From Alkalicoccus chagannorensis DSM 18086 (GTDB lineage: Bacteria; Bacillota; Bacilli; Bacillales; Salisediminibacteriaceae), in contig NZ_AUCK01000029.1 of assembly GCF_000429725.1 (NCBI RefSeq), positions 1-49,428 of the forward strand: a DNA stretch of 49,428 nucleotides, read 5' to 3'. Positions 35,934-44,743 of this stretch are shown here, piece after piece (position 1 is the stretch's first letter; each line of letters starts with the position of its first letter). Made by a program: the position numbers and the translations under genes. The notes under the pieces are model-generated. The model was not told the origin of the DNA. It saw nothing but the letters and a program-made list of their open reading frames with translations, and ran no database searches.

Positions 35934-37259
35934 TCAGCGTAGCTCCGGCCAGTAGCCTTCGTTCGCTTCAATGAGATCATCCAGAACGGCACGCGCTGTC
36001 GGCGCATCGACAACTGTCCTGTTCAGCGTCAGGGCCTGCAGCAGTTTGTTGTAGCTGTTCTCGTAATAACCATCGACGACCAATTGCTCGAACGCGAGCT
36101 GCCCTTCCATCAGTCCTTTGTTGAACCGGGGAATCTCCCCTACAGCAAATGGCTTCGGGCCGTCACTCGACAGAGCCGCAGGGACTTCGACCATCGCATC
36201 GGACGGCATATTCGAAATAATGCCGTTGTTTTCGACAATAACGATGAAAGTGTCGCGGGTATTGTAGGCAAGGGACGCAGCCACACGAATCATGTAGCAT
36301 CCGTGGATATCTACTTCCAGATCCGCGCCTTCCGTCGTCTGGTTGGCCGTAAGGGTGTCACTCAGCTCGTGTACCCGCTTCTCCCGGCCGTTGATGACTT
36401 GTCTGGCACGTGTATTGCTGATATCTTCTTTCGCGGTCATATCCCCTGGATAAAGATAGTACTGCAGGTACGTGTTCGGTAGATAATCAGGGAAATCATG
36501 CAGCATTGTCTCCACTTGTTTGAATGTCTTGATCCAGGAAGGATCGTTGACGATTTCTGAATCTTCCGGAAGGAACCCTTCCTTTGTAATCGCATTCTTG
36601 ATGTCATCGGTCAGGCGGTTTCCTTCTTTATCAAAAATATCCGTAAACCAGCCGAAGTGGTTCAGCCCGAAATACTCCGGAACGAGATCCCAGATTTCTT
36701 TGCCTAAAATCTTGGCATAGCTCACCATGATCGCTGCCGGCATGTCGCAGATATTCAGGATTTTTGTATCCTCCGGAAATTCTCTCCTCAGCGCCTCCGC
36801 CACAATCGCTGCTGGATTCGTATAATTCAAAATCCAGGCGTCCGGAGCATAGTGGCGGATGTCATTGACGACCTCAATCATGTCTCCGATGGAACGAAGT
36901 CCATAGGCCATGCCGCCGGGTCCGCAGGTTTCCTGTCCTACAACCCCGTGCCGGAGCGGAATCTGTTCATCCTTCTCCCTCATCGCAAGCCCGCCTGTCC
37001 GGATCTGGACGAAGGCGAAATCCATATTTGTGAACGCCTCCTCTTTATCCGTGGTGTAGTGGAAAGATTCCAGCTCCGGGTATTTGTCTTTAAGGATGAC
37101 TTCTGCCGCTTTCGCGATCTTTTCCTGACGTTCAGCACTCGTATCGTAAAACGTGATCGATTTCAGTGGAAAATGTGCTTTTTCTTCAATCAGACTCATG
37201 ATCATCCCGATGGTATAGGTGCTGCCGCCACCGACAACAACCAGACGCTGTTTTTTCAT
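35934..37259 (-). CDS. malA: 6-phospho-alpha-glucosidase, GH4
   Basis: MalA hydrolyses maltose 6'-phosphate to glucose and glucose 6-phosphate in the cytosol, using NAD+ and a divalent metal. The 441 aa protein starts with the NAD-binding VVVGGGSTYT (7-16). The metal/substrate motif CDMP (Cys171, Asp172) marks the alpha-glucosidase branch of GH4 rather than the beta branch, and NHFGW holds His201. CAGGAGGTCC precedes the ATG. It is divergent from the GntR regulator and is followed by malP. Confidence 0.93.
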   Translation of the reverse strand: MKKQRLVVVGGGSTYTIGMIMSLIEEKAHFPLKSITFYDTSAERQEKIAKAAEVILKDKYPELESFHYTTDKEEAFTNMDFAFVQIRTGGLAMREKDEQIPLRHGVVGQETCGPGGMAYGLRSIGDMIEVVNDIRHYAPDAWILNYTNPAAIVAEALRREFPEDTKILNICDMPAAIMVSYAKILGKEIWDLVPEYFGLNHFGWFTDIFDKEGNRLTDDIKNAITKEGFLPEDSEIVNDPSWIKTFKQVETMLHDFPDYLPNTYLQYYLYPGDMTAKEDISNTRARQVINGREKRVHELSDTLTANQTTEGADLEVDIHGCYMIRVAASLAYNTRDTFIVIVENNGIISNMPSDAMVEVPAALSSDGPKPFAVGEIPRFNKGLMEGQLAFEQLVVDGYYENSYNKLLQALTLNRTVVDAPTARAVLDDLIEANEGYWPELR

Positions 37260-37274
37260 GGTGGACCTCCTGTA

Positions 37275-37323
37275 ATTTGTATTTCATTTGTATTTAATAA
37301 GACGATACAAATATAATACAAAT
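37275..37323. promoter_or_regulatory. Four-box operator of the maltose genes
   Basis: Two direct ATTTGTATT boxes (37275-37283, 37286-37294) face two ATACAAAT boxes in the opposite sense (37305-37312, 37316-37323). The right pair covers the -10 and spacer of the malA promoter, the left pair the early transcript. The adjacent GntR/HutC regulator is the obvious candidate to bind it. Confidence 0.7.
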
Positions 37324-37338
37324 AAATCGCCTAGTCAA
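37310..37338 (-). promoter_or_regulatory. Promoter of malA-malP
   Basis: TTGACT (37333-37338), 17 bases and TATATT (37310-37315) on the minus strand, overlapped by two operator boxes. Confidence 0.75.
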
Positions 37339-37384
37339 CCGTCCATTTCTTCAGTAAAATAAAATTGAAAGGAGGGTCCTTGTC

Positions 37385-38116
37385 ATGATGCCTGACCCGG
37401 CTGCACCAAGGTACCGGCAGATTGCCGCGGAAATGAAAGAGGAAATAAATAAAGGAATCTGGAAAGAAGGGGAAGCCGTCCCGACCGAAGCCCAGCTCTC
37501 CAAACGGTTCGGCGCGAGCCGGGTAACGATCCGGCAGGCGATCAAGCTGCTTGTCCAGGAAGAGCTGCTCTATAAAATTCAGGGAAGCGGTACATATGTA
37601 AAGGAAAACAAATTTGAACACGATATTTTCGCCCTGCAGGGATTTACAGAAGAGATGGAAGCGTTAAATAAGGAAACCACCAACAAAGTACTCGATTTTC
37701 AACTTCTGGTGCCTGATGAAAGAATCCGGCAGATCCTCGGTCTGGAAGAGCACTCGAGGGCCTTCTTTATCCGCCGGCAGCGCCTCGTGGACAAGCAGCC
37801 CCTCGTTGTGGAAGAAACGTATCTTCCCCTCGATCTTTTTCCAGAGCTGACGTATGACATCATGGAGGGATCGAAATACGCCTATATTGAACAGGTACGC
37901 CGAATGAAGATTAAAGAAAGTTTTCAGGAAGTGATCCCAATTCTTCCCGAACCGGAGATGCAGGAGTTGTTGGGGATGAAGGAGCAGAAGCCGATTCTTA
38001 CCGTCCATCTGTTCTCCAGGCTGCACGATGATACGGTTTTTGAATATACAGAAGCTTATTTCAAAAGCGAGGAATACAAGTTTACGATTCTCGCAGGCAG
38101 GCATCAGCGTCAGTAA
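37385..38116 (+). CDS. GntR/HutC family regulator of maltose genes
   Basis: The 243 aa protein has a winged helix-turn-helix (about 8-73, with VPTEAQLSKRFGASRVTIRQA as the recognition region) and a UTRA ligand-binding domain (about 95-235, ending FEYTEAYFKSEEYKF). Family members bind a phosphorylated sugar through UTRA and then release DNA. It is divergent from malA across the four-box operator, so it most likely represses malA-malP and responds to maltose 6'-phosphate or glucose 6-phosphate. AAAGGAGGG precedes the tandem ATG codons. B. subtilis MalR is of another family (RpiR), so the control logic differs. Confidence 0.87.
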   Translation: MMPDPAAPRYRQIAAEMKEEINKGIWKEGEAVPTEAQLSKRFGASRVTIRQAIKLLVQEELLYKIQGSGTYVKENKFEHDIFALQGFTEEMEALNKETTNKVLDFQLLVPDERIRQILGLEEHSRAFFIRRQRLVDKQPLVVEETYLPLDLFPELTYDIMEGSKYAYIEQVRRMKIKESFQEVIPILPEPEMQELLGMKEQKPILTVHLFSRLHDDTVFEYTEAYFKSEEYKFTILAGRHQRQ

Positions 38117-38142
38117 TTTCCCAAACTAATCCCTCCCCTCCC

Positions 38143-38171
38143 TTGAGATACCTGTTTGAGTATAGTATAGT
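38143..38171 (+). promoter_or_regulatory. Promoter of the BCCT transporter
   Basis: TTGAGA, 17 bases and TATAGT, about 70 bases before the start codon. Confidence 0.65.
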
Positions 38172-38243
38172 TGGTTACTGGTTCGTTCAAGACAATAATC
38201 ATACTTAAAACAAATTCAATGGACTTTAGGAGAGGTGACCCTG

Positions 38244-39752
38244 TTGAAAAAACTAACGATAGTCTTCTGGACAGCCCTTGGCATCCTGCTTTTCTTCATT
38301 TTATTCGGCGGGATTTTCCCCGAAACATTTGAAGCTTGGACTGGAGCTGCTACTGGCTTTATCTCCAGTACCATGGGTTGGTACTACCTGCTCGTCGTTA
38401 CCGGTTTCGTTATTGTCAGCGGCTATATTGTCGTTAGCCCCTACGGTAAAATTAAGCTCGGTAAACCTGACGACAAACCGGAGTACAGCTACCTGACATG
38501 GTTTGCCATGCTCTTTAGCGCCGGTATGGGAATTGGCCTTGTATTCTGGGGTGCAGCAGAACCGACGCAGCACTACATGGTGGATTCTCCTACGGCGGAT
38601 GTAGGATCGGACGACGCCATCATGGAAGCCATGCGTTTTTCCTTTTTCCACTGGGGAATTCATGCATGGGCCATTTACGCTGTCGTAGCAATGTCCCTTG
38701 CGTACTTTAAGTTCCGTAAGAATGCGCCGGGGCTGATCTCCGGAACACTTCAGCCGGTACTCGGAAAGTATTCGAAAGGAACCGGTGCCAATGTGGTGGA
38801 TATTATTGCCGTCACCGCAACGGTTGTCGGTGTTGCAGGTACACTCGGGTTCGGTGCCGTTCAAATTAACGGCGGCCTGGATTTCATGCTCGGGATCGGC
38901 AACAATTTTTTCAATCAATTTCTCATTATTGTTGGTGTCACGATTCTCTTTATGATTTCTGCCTACACCGGACTGAACCGCGGCATTAAAATCTTGTCTA
39001 ATGTCAACATGGTCCTTGCCGCTGCTCTGTTGTTTTTCATTTTCGTATTCGGTCCGACCTTGTTCAACTTGAACTTGTTCACCAATACGATTGGTGCCTA
39101 CATTCAGCAGCTGCCGAGCATGAGCTTCCGTATCGCTCCGTTCGATGAAGATGAACGCGCGTGGATTGACGGATGGACGATTTTCTACTGGGCATGGTGG
39201 ATGTCCTGGGCACCGTTTGTCGGGTCCTTTATTGCCCGCGTGTCGAAAGGAAGAACCCTACGGGAATTCGTTCTCGGCGTCACGCTTGTTCCTTCCGTCG
39301 TTGGCTTTCTCTGGTTCTCTATGTTCGGTGGTTCTGCGATGTTCCTCGAACAGCAGGGGACAGCCTCGATATCTGAGCTGGCTCCAGAAGAAGCCTTGTT
39401 CGCCGTATTCGCAAACTATCCGCTCGGTTCCGTCATGAGCGTGATCGCGATTACGCTGATTTGTACGTTCTTTATCACATCAGCTGACTCTGGTACCTAC
39501 ATTCTCGGTATGCAGACGACGAATGGCTCGCTGACACCGCCGAACTCAGTGAAGCTGATTTGGGGGGCAATGCTATCCTCCACTTCCGCCATCCTTCTAT
39601 TTACCGGCGGACTGCAGGGGCTGGAAAACGCCATGATTATGGCAGCCTTGCCATTCTCGATGATCATGATACTCATGACCGTATCCTTGTTAAAAGAATT
39701 ACGCGTCGAGAAACGAATCTTGGATTACGAAGCAAATAAGAAGAAAAAGTAA
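38244..39752 (+). CDS. BCCT family transporter, OpuD-like
   Basis: The 502 aa protein has twelve membrane segments and the betaine/choline/carnitine signature: GMGIGLVFWGAAEP in the unwound helix near residues 92-105 and the Trp-rich WTIFYWAWWMSWAPFVGSF that lines the substrate site. The conserved GMGIG sequence is that of Na+-coupled members such as BetP and OpuD, which take up glycine betaine during osmotic stress. An in-frame GTG at 38235 overlaps the ribosome binding site; TTG 38244 is better placed after AGGAGAGGTG. The C-terminus is short and basic. The gene has its own promoter and terminator. Confidence 0.9.
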   Translation: MKKLTIVFWTALGILLFFILFGGIFPETFEAWTGAATGFISSTMGWYYLLVVTGFVIVSGYIVVSPYGKIKLGKPDDKPEYSYLTWFAMLFSAGMGIGLVFWGAAEPTQHYMVDSPTADVGSDDAIMEAMRFSFFHWGIHAWAIYAVVAMSLAYFKFRKNAPGLISGTLQPVLGKYSKGTGANVVDIIAVTATVVGVAGTLGFGAVQINGGLDFMLGIGNNFFNQFLIIVGVTILFMISAYTGLNRGIKILSNVNMVLAAALLFFIFVFGPTLFNLNLFTNTIGAYIQQLPSMSFRIAPFDEDERAWIDGWTIFYWAWWMSWAPFVGSFIARVSKGRTLREFVLGVTLVPSVVGFLWFSMFGGSAMFLEQQGTASISELAPEEALFAVFANYPLGSVMSVIAITLICTFFITSADSGTYILGMQTTNGSLTPPNSVKLIWGAMLSSTSAILLFTGGLQGLENAMIMAALPFSMIMILMTVSLLKELRVEKRILDYEANKKKK

Positions 39753-39792
39753 TCCGAAGAAAATGACGATCGAATCACACTTCCGTCAACAG

Positions 39793-39833
39793 GAAAAGGC
39801 GTGGCCCTCTAACGAGAGCCACGCCTTTTCTTA
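39793..39833 (+). terminator. Terminator of the BCCT gene
   Basis: GAAAAGGCGTGG/CCACGCCTTTTC with an inner CTCT/AGAG stem, followed by TTAT. Confidence 0.82.
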
Positions 39834-39837
39834 TGAT

Positions 39838-40079
39838 CAGCCAAACGAAACGACATCAGCGAAGCAAGCAGGAGCCGGGGAAAACGCCTCTCCTGTAAGG
39901 TTCTAAAATAAACTTACTAACGTCTCCGGCGAACCCTTCCCTTCTGAAAAGATATCGTTTTTGTTTTTTCTATTCAAATAGAATCATAGGAGCCATTTGA
40001 AAAGTGTCGGACACAATATAAGCCGACCCGCTCTATCGAGTCGACTCCCTTAAAAAAACCTCTGTAAATCCTGCTTCGT
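39838..40079. repeat. Degenerate intergenic element, deletion derivative
   Basis: The sequence GTTCTAAAATA (39899-39909) and CCCTTCCCTTCTGAAAAGATATCGTTTT (39933 onward) match both flanks of copy 1 at 5061-5240, but the ~130-base palindromic middle is reduced to about 25 bases. No gene is visible in the rest. Confidence 0.45.
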
Positions 40080-40667
40080 TTATTTGATGAAGCGGATATT
40101 CTGTGGAGGCCAGAAGGTCAAGTTCGCCCGGCCGACGATCTCCTCCTGCTGTACAAATCCGATCTGTCTGCTGTCGATGCTGTTCTGACGATTGTCCCCC
40201 AGAACAAAGACGTGATCTTCCGGCACCGTCTGTTCATCCGTCAGATCCTGCAGGGTGAAATCATCGGTGAAACCATCGGCACTAGCTTCCGATCTCGGCT
40301 CCTCCAGAAACTCCTCCTCTACTTCTGTTCCGTTGACATACAGCGTATCCGACTCATAGTAAAGCTCATCTCCCGGCAGTCCAATGATTCGTTTGATGTA
40401 ATCCGACTCTTCGTCCGCATGAAAGATGATGAGGTCAAAACGTTCAGGTTCTGCAATCTCATAGCCGATTTTATCTACAATAATCCGCTCTCCATCCTGA
40501 ATCGTCGGCATCATCGACTGACCGTATACAATGTAGTTTGTGAACATAAATTCTCGGATCACAAACGATAAAATCAGCACAACAGAAGCCGTTTTCGTGA
40601 CTTTCCACAAAGCCCGCAGCCAGAACGGGCGCCTGTTCTGCTCTTGATTGTCGTAGTCCAGCATCAT
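40080..40667 (-). CDS. Type I signal peptidase, SipS/SipT-like
   Basis: The enzyme removes signal peptides from exported proteins at the outer membrane face. The 195 aa protein has one N-terminal membrane segment (about 25-45), catalytic Ser51 in GQSMMPT and Lys92 in YIKRIIGLPGD, and the late box VLGDNRQNSIDSRQIG. It carries an acidic insertion after residue 110 (EEEFLEEPRSEASADGF), in line with a halophilic host. GGAGGAGGGGC precedes the ATG. It is divergent from the penicillin-binding protein gene. Confidence 0.93.
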   Translation of the reverse strand: MMLDYDNQEQNRRPFWLRALWKVTKTASVVLILSFVIREFMFTNYIVYGQSMMPTIQDGERIIVDKIGYEIAEPERFDLIIFHADEESDYIKRIIGLPGDELYYESDTLYVNGTEVEEEFLEEPRSEASADGFTDDFTLQDLTDEQTVPEDHVFVLGDNRQNSIDSRQIGFVQQEEIVGRANLTFWPPQNIRFIK

Positions 40668-40799
40668 GCCCCTCCTCCCGCAAACCTCTTCCTATTATTT
40701 ACCCTGACTGCCAGAGGCTAAACTGGTATTATCAGGCTTTCGCTTCCTTCATTTACAAGGTACAATAAATACAATGCTAACGAGAAAGAAGGATGCTCT

Positions 40800-42671
40800 G
40801 TGCGGTTATTTACCGGATTTACAGCAGTACTTATATTTATCCTTATTTTTGCAGCGATGTACCAGCAGCTCTCGCGTGAAGTGATCCAGGCGGAGCCGAT
40901 TGACCGGGTACTGTCTGAACGCATCGAGTTTGACGATGTCCTGCTTGCTGCCAATAGTAGAATTCTCGACCGCAGCGGTACCGTCGTATCGGATGTGTAC
41001 TCCGCTGAGAACCGTATTTTTCTTCCATACGCAGAAATACCGGGGATTGTAAAAGACATGTTCCTTGCCGTGGAGGACCGGAAATTTTATGCACATCAAG
41101 GCTTTGATGCCAACGGGATTGCACGCGCACTTATGGTCAACCTTCAGGCGGGTGATATCGATGAGGGCGGCAGTACCATCACACAACAGGTAGCACGCAA
41201 CTTGTACCTGTCGCATGAACAGACATACGAAAGAAAATTATCGGAGCTCCTTCATGCCTACCAAATGGAGCAGGAAATGACGAAAGAAGAGATTTTTGAG
41301 CTGTATCTGAATTCCATCTATTTTGCCAACGGTGTTTATGGGATCGAAGCGGCAGCCAGCTTTTATTTTGATAAAACGACGAGCGAGCTGTCTCTCGGAG
41401 AGCTCAGCTATATTGGAGGCATCCCGAACAGCCCATCACGGTACAACCCGCTCGAACACCCTGAAGCTCTAAAAGAAAGACAGCAGACGATGCTGCAGCG
41501 GATGCTCGCAGAAGGACATATTTCCGAGGAGGAAGCAGCGGCGGCTGAAGCGGAAAGCATTGAACTGAACCTGCGGGAACGAACAGATAACGCTCCGGAT
41601 TATGTTACTTATGTGTATCACGAACTGGAAGAGCTGATCGCGGAAGAAGAGGGGTTCAACCGTCGGCTGGAATCTGCTGAAGAAGCAGAACGCAGTGTGA
41701 TACGGGAAGCTCTGGCAGATAGGATTGAGCAGGTGCTTCAGAGCGGTGTGACTATCGAGACTGCCATGCATCCGCAGCAGCAGGACCATGTCGTCCAGCA
41801 GATCAACAGCAGGCTCGGGAACACAGGAGTGCAGGCAGCAGCTGCTGTCGTTGATCACAGTGCGGCAGAGATTACCGCGATTACCGGAGGCGTCGGCTAT
41901 GATAAATTCGACTTTCACCGGGGATTTCAAAGTTTCCGTCAGCCAGGGTCCGCACTAAAGCCGCTCCTTTCCTTTGGGCCTTACCTGGAGGAACAGCCAA
42001 ATATTCATGCCGGGTCTGTGATTAATGCTGGTCCATTTTCTTACAATGGATACACGCCCCGCAACTTCGGAGGAGGCGTTTACGGTCACGTCACCGTCCA
42101 GGAAGCATTGAAAAATTCATACAACACCGCGGCGGTACGTATGCTTCATGATATCGGTATAAGCACCGGCTTCAGCTATTTGAACCGTCTGGAATTCTCC
42201 CGGATCCAAGAGGGGGATGAACATCTCCCTGCTGCTCTGGGCGGACTGAGTGAGGGCGTCAGCGTCCGTGAGCTGACCCAGGCTTATTCCATCTTCGCTG
42301 CAGACGGCGTCTATCGCTTCCCGAGAGCGATACGCGGGGTGTTTGATCAGCATGGAGAACTTCTCTATGAATGGGAAGACCGGTCCCGTCGCATTTTCGA
42401 AACCGAAACAAATCAATCCCTCCGCGCCATGCTGAGACGGGTAGTTGAAGATGGAACGGGTACCGAGGCATTCTATGCCCACGAAGGATACCTCGGCGGG
42501 AAAACAGGGACGACAAATGATTACCACGACCTTTGGTTTGTCGGCAGCAGCAGCACCTATACGACCGGCCTCTGGATGGGGCGAGATCAAAGGGAAAGCA
42601 TCGTTTCTATGAGCGAAGCAAATGCGCATACAGGATTATGGCGCTCGATCATGGAACAGCTTCCTCAATAG
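40800..42671 (+). CDS. Class A penicillin-binding protein
   Basis: This bifunctional enzyme polymerises glycan strands and cross-links peptides outside the membrane. The 623 aa protein has an N-terminal anchor (4-22), a GT51 domain with catalytic Glu92 (VEDRKFYAHQG) and GGSTITQQVARN at 123-134, and a transpeptidase domain with S384-A-L-K387, SYN at 440-442 and KTGTT at 568-572. It is shorter than PBP1 and lacks added C-terminal domains, like B. subtilis PbpG or PbpF. The start is GTG 40800 after AAAGAAGGA. Confidence 0.92.
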   Translation: MRLFTGFTAVLIFILIFAAMYQQLSREVIQAEPIDRVLSERIEFDDVLLAANSRILDRSGTVVSDVYSAENRIFLPYAEIPGIVKDMFLAVEDRKFYAHQGFDANGIARALMVNLQAGDIDEGGSTITQQVARNLYLSHEQTYERKLSELLHAYQMEQEMTKEEIFELYLNSIYFANGVYGIEAAASFYFDKTTSELSLGELSYIGGIPNSPSRYNPLEHPEALKERQQTMLQRMLAEGHISEEEAAAAEAESIELNLRERTDNAPDYVTYVYHELEELIAEEEGFNRRLESAEEAERSVIREALADRIEQVLQSGVTIETAMHPQQQDHVVQQINSRLGNTGVQAAAAVVDHSAAEITAITGGVGYDKFDFHRGFQSFRQPGSALKPLLSFGPYLEEQPNIHAGSVINAGPFSYNGYTPRNFGGGVYGHVTVQEALKNSYNTAAVRMLHDIGISTGFSYLNRLEFSRIQEGDEHLPAALGGLSEGVSVRELTQAYSIFAADGVYRFPRAIRGVFDQHGELLYEWEDRSRRIFETETNQSLRAMLRRVVEDGTGTEAFYAHEGYLGGKTGTTNDYHDLWFVGSSSTYTTGLWMGRDQRESIVSMSEANAHTGLWRSIMEQLPQ

Positions 42672-42844
42672 CGGCGCTGTTCAAAGACAGCAGCCCGAGG
42701 TTCGACTCCTTTTGGGCGTCAGCGTTCCGCCGCAGCTTTTATTCAGGCACGCCGTACTGTAGAAACGAACAAACAAGATGGTGTCTTGCGGCAGCCATCG
42801 CTGCTTCCCTCGACATTACTTCTATCATGTTATCACGCGAACAA

Positions 42845-42880
42845 AACCCCCGCGGCTCCTTCTGCCGCGGGGGTTATCAA
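42845..42880. terminator. Bidirectional terminator between PBP and YufK-like genes
   Basis: A perfect 12-base stem AACCCCCGCGGC/GCCGCGGGGGTT with TTTT following on the minus strand. Confidence 0.8.
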
Positions 42881-42977
42881 GTTCATGCAGGTGTCGGGAC
42901 ATAAACAGAGCTGTTCCTCGTAAAACCGAGGCTTCCTCTGGAGTCTTCGCTGACAGCAGCGGTGTTCTGGATTTTCA

Positions 42978-43535
42978 CTAGATTGGCAGACTCGCAACCA
43001 CACTGGTGTAGAGGCGTAGTAGAATATATCCGACAACGCTGAAGAACGCAGACCAGAAAAACAGATGGAAGAAAATCAACCCCATCAATCGGAATGGTCC
43101 CATCGTCATGCTTACTCGATATACGAAATAGATGAAATACACCGTACACGAGAGAAGAAAGGCGCCAGCGGCAAGCTGTATTTCAAAGCTGAGCAGAAGC
43201 GATGCGATCGAGCCTGCGAGGAAAATCCAGGATCCTTTTTTTACGATCCGGTAATCCACCCCTTCCTCTTCTTTAGAGAAAAAGAGCAGCGAAAGCTCAT
43301 TGACCGTGTCTGCAATAAGCTTCAGCGCTGCAAACAGCATAAAGAAAAAGAGCCAGATCGTGATCACAATAGTGATCGTAATCCCCTGTTCGGAGAAAAA
43401 TTCGACCATCCCGCTGTACAATCCTAGTTCCCGTAAATAGGACATGATCAGGGACTCCAGATAGACTGCTGCGGCGAGACTGAAGAAAACGATTGATATT
43501 AGTGGAAAATGACTTGTTAAGTACGCATTTCTCAT
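42978..43535 (-). CDS. Multi-pass membrane protein, YufK/DUF5366-like
   Basis: The 185 aa protein has about five membrane segments and a cytoplasmic loop with FFSKEEEGVDYRIVKKGSW. The segment FFMLFAALKLIADTVNELSLLFFSK and the end RLYTSVVASLPI recall B. subtilis YufK (DUF5366), a family without known function; this is from memory. The frame is open to 43640, but ATG 43535 has AGGAG nine bases upstream and begins the family-like sequence. TATAAT lies at 43573-43578 on this strand. Confidence 0.7.
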   Translation of the reverse strand: MRNAYLTSHFPLISIVFFSLAAAVYLESLIMSYLRELGLYSGMVEFFSEQGITITIVITIWLFFFMLFAALKLIADTVNELSLLFFSKEEEGVDYRIVKKGSWIFLAGSIASLLLSFEIQLAAGAFLLSCTVYFIYFVYRVSMTMGPFRLMGLIFFHLFFWSAFFSVVGYILLRLYTSVVASLPI

Positions 43536-43744
43536 CCGGCACGGCTCCTGTGTTTCAAGACTTATCTTCCTTATTATATCAGATATGGCGCACTCCAGGG
43601 GAACTTGAATAAGAAGGAATACGCCCGTGTCTATAGACACCGACAGACAGCCGCCATCTGGCTTTTATGAAAGCGTATCTACACTTGGTAAGAACAACAG
43701 CGCAAAGCCGCCTTCATTCTGCTGTGCCATTTCCTGCGCAGTAA

Positions 43745-43800
43745 AAAGCCGTCAGCACCCTCTCCGTATGGATAATGGAGAACGGGTGGCTGACGGGATG
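43745..43800 (-). terminator. Terminator of the HmoA-like gene
   Basis: On the minus strand CCGTCAGC/GCTGACGG, ACCC/GGGT and TCTCC/GGAGA form one long stem, followed by CTTTTTAC. Confidence 0.8.
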
Positions 43801-43823
43801 CATCTGTTTCCGCGTGCCTGCTG

Positions 43824-44129
43824 CTACAAATGATGTTTTGCTTCGTACTCAAAGATCTTATTGCTCTGTGTCGGGCTTGTATCCAGATTTTCTCTTCTCG
43901 GCTTGTGCGCCTTCTTGAAAGCATCGCTGTGAATCCAGTTTTCGTAATCTTCTCTGCTTTCCCATTTCGTTAAAACGACCGGATGATTTTCTTCTTCTTC
44001 AGGATGAAGAAACATGAAATCGAGGCATCCGGGTACCTCTCTCATCTTTTCAGCACTCTCGGAGAAACGAGAAGCTACATTCTCTCTGCCTTCAGGTGGA
44101 ACGTGAAGCCGGTTCATGACAACGTACAT
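43824..44129 (-). CDS. Antibiotic biosynthesis monooxygenase domain, HmoA-like
   Basis: The 101 aa protein has the ABM ferredoxin-like fold: VVMNRLHVPPEGRENVASRF, PGCLDFMFLHPEE, VVLTKWESREDYENWIHSDAFKKAH. This pattern matches B. subtilis HmoA (YetG), a heme-degrading or heme-binding monooxygenase that helps recover iron. The frame extends to 44174, but ATG 44129 follows GGAGGGG by seven bases. Residues after about 85 (LDTSPTQSNKIFEYEAKHHL) fit the C-terminal strand. Heme activity cannot be shown from sequence. Confidence 0.78.
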   Translation of the reverse strand: MYVVMNRLHVPPEGRENVASRFSESAEKMREVPGCLDFMFLHPEEEENHPVVLTKWESREDYENWIHSDAFKKAHKPRRENLDTSPTQSNKIFEYEAKHHL

Positions 44130-44289
44130 TAAGACCCCTCCATCATCCTTAACAGGACGCAGTATTCGTTTCACTCGCCTTCATTATATCCCTTCGCAAT
44201 ATCGTCAACAAGGATCCAGCATCGATACTTTTCTTCCTACCTCGTTCATGGTATATTACAAGTAGACAGCTGATAAGGAGGCGGATGAG

Positions 44290-44379
44290 ATGGACTTGAT
44301 CCTCATTCTGGGTGTATGTCTCGTATTTCTCGTGTCGATCTTGACGGCAGGATACGATGCAAAAGCGAATAAAAACTAA
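44290..44379 (+). CDS. 29-residue membrane peptide
   Basis: A short frame starts at ATG 44290 with AAGGAGG nine bases upstream and ends at TAA 44377-44379. The product has one hydrophobic span (LILILGVCLVFLVSILTAG) and a short basic tail (DAKANKN). A TATATT -10 box lies at 44252-44257, and a clean terminator (44393-44416) follows 14 bases after the stop. The complete promoter-RBS-frame-terminator unit argues that it is real. I do not recognise it. Confidence 0.65.
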   Translation: MDLILILGVCLVFLVSILTAGYDAKANKN

Positions 44380-44392
44380 ACAATCCCCAGTC

Positions 44393-44416
44393 AAAGGCGC
44401 AGTGCGCCTTTTGTTG
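44393..44416 (+). terminator. Terminator of the membrane peptide gene
   Basis: AAAGGCGC-AGT-GCGCCTTTT followed by GTTGTTT. Confidence 0.75.
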
Positions 44417-44530
44417 TTTGTAAAGAGTGCAGCTGCTGCAGGAACTTCAGTGGAGAACGAAACTCCGGCTATCCTCGAGAAGCGGGAGGACCAACGACCT
44501 CTTTTTAATACAAACAGAGACAAGCTTACT

Positions 44531-44668
44531 CGAACAAAAGCGCAGAGCGCCTTTTGTTCGGAACGGTGTGCGGCATCGCTGCAGGTTCTTAGAGGGATGC
44601 ATGGGTTCTTCATGCTTCCCGAGCAGCCGGCTGCGCCGTTCCCCTGTATGAAAACTTATACATGCTTA
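44531..44668. repeat. GCGCC-hairpin interspersed repeat, copy C
   Basis: It begins with a stem CGAACAAAAGCGC/GCGC.TTTTGTTCG (one bulged base), then GGAACGGTGTGC, ATCGCTGCAGG, GGTTCTT and CTGTATGAAAACTTATACAT. Order and spacing match copy B (32957-33092). Confidence 0.7.
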
Positions 44669-44676
44669 TACTTTTA

Positions 44677-44716
44677 AAAAACGCTTAGATCCTTCCGGGA
44701 TCTAAGCGTTTTTCTT
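44677..44716. terminator. Bidirectional terminator after trmL
   Basis: A perfect 16-base stem AAAAACGCTTAGATCC and its complement, with T-runs on both strands. Confidence 0.85.
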
Positions 44717-44743
44717 TGATAAGCGGACTACCATAATGGGCCG

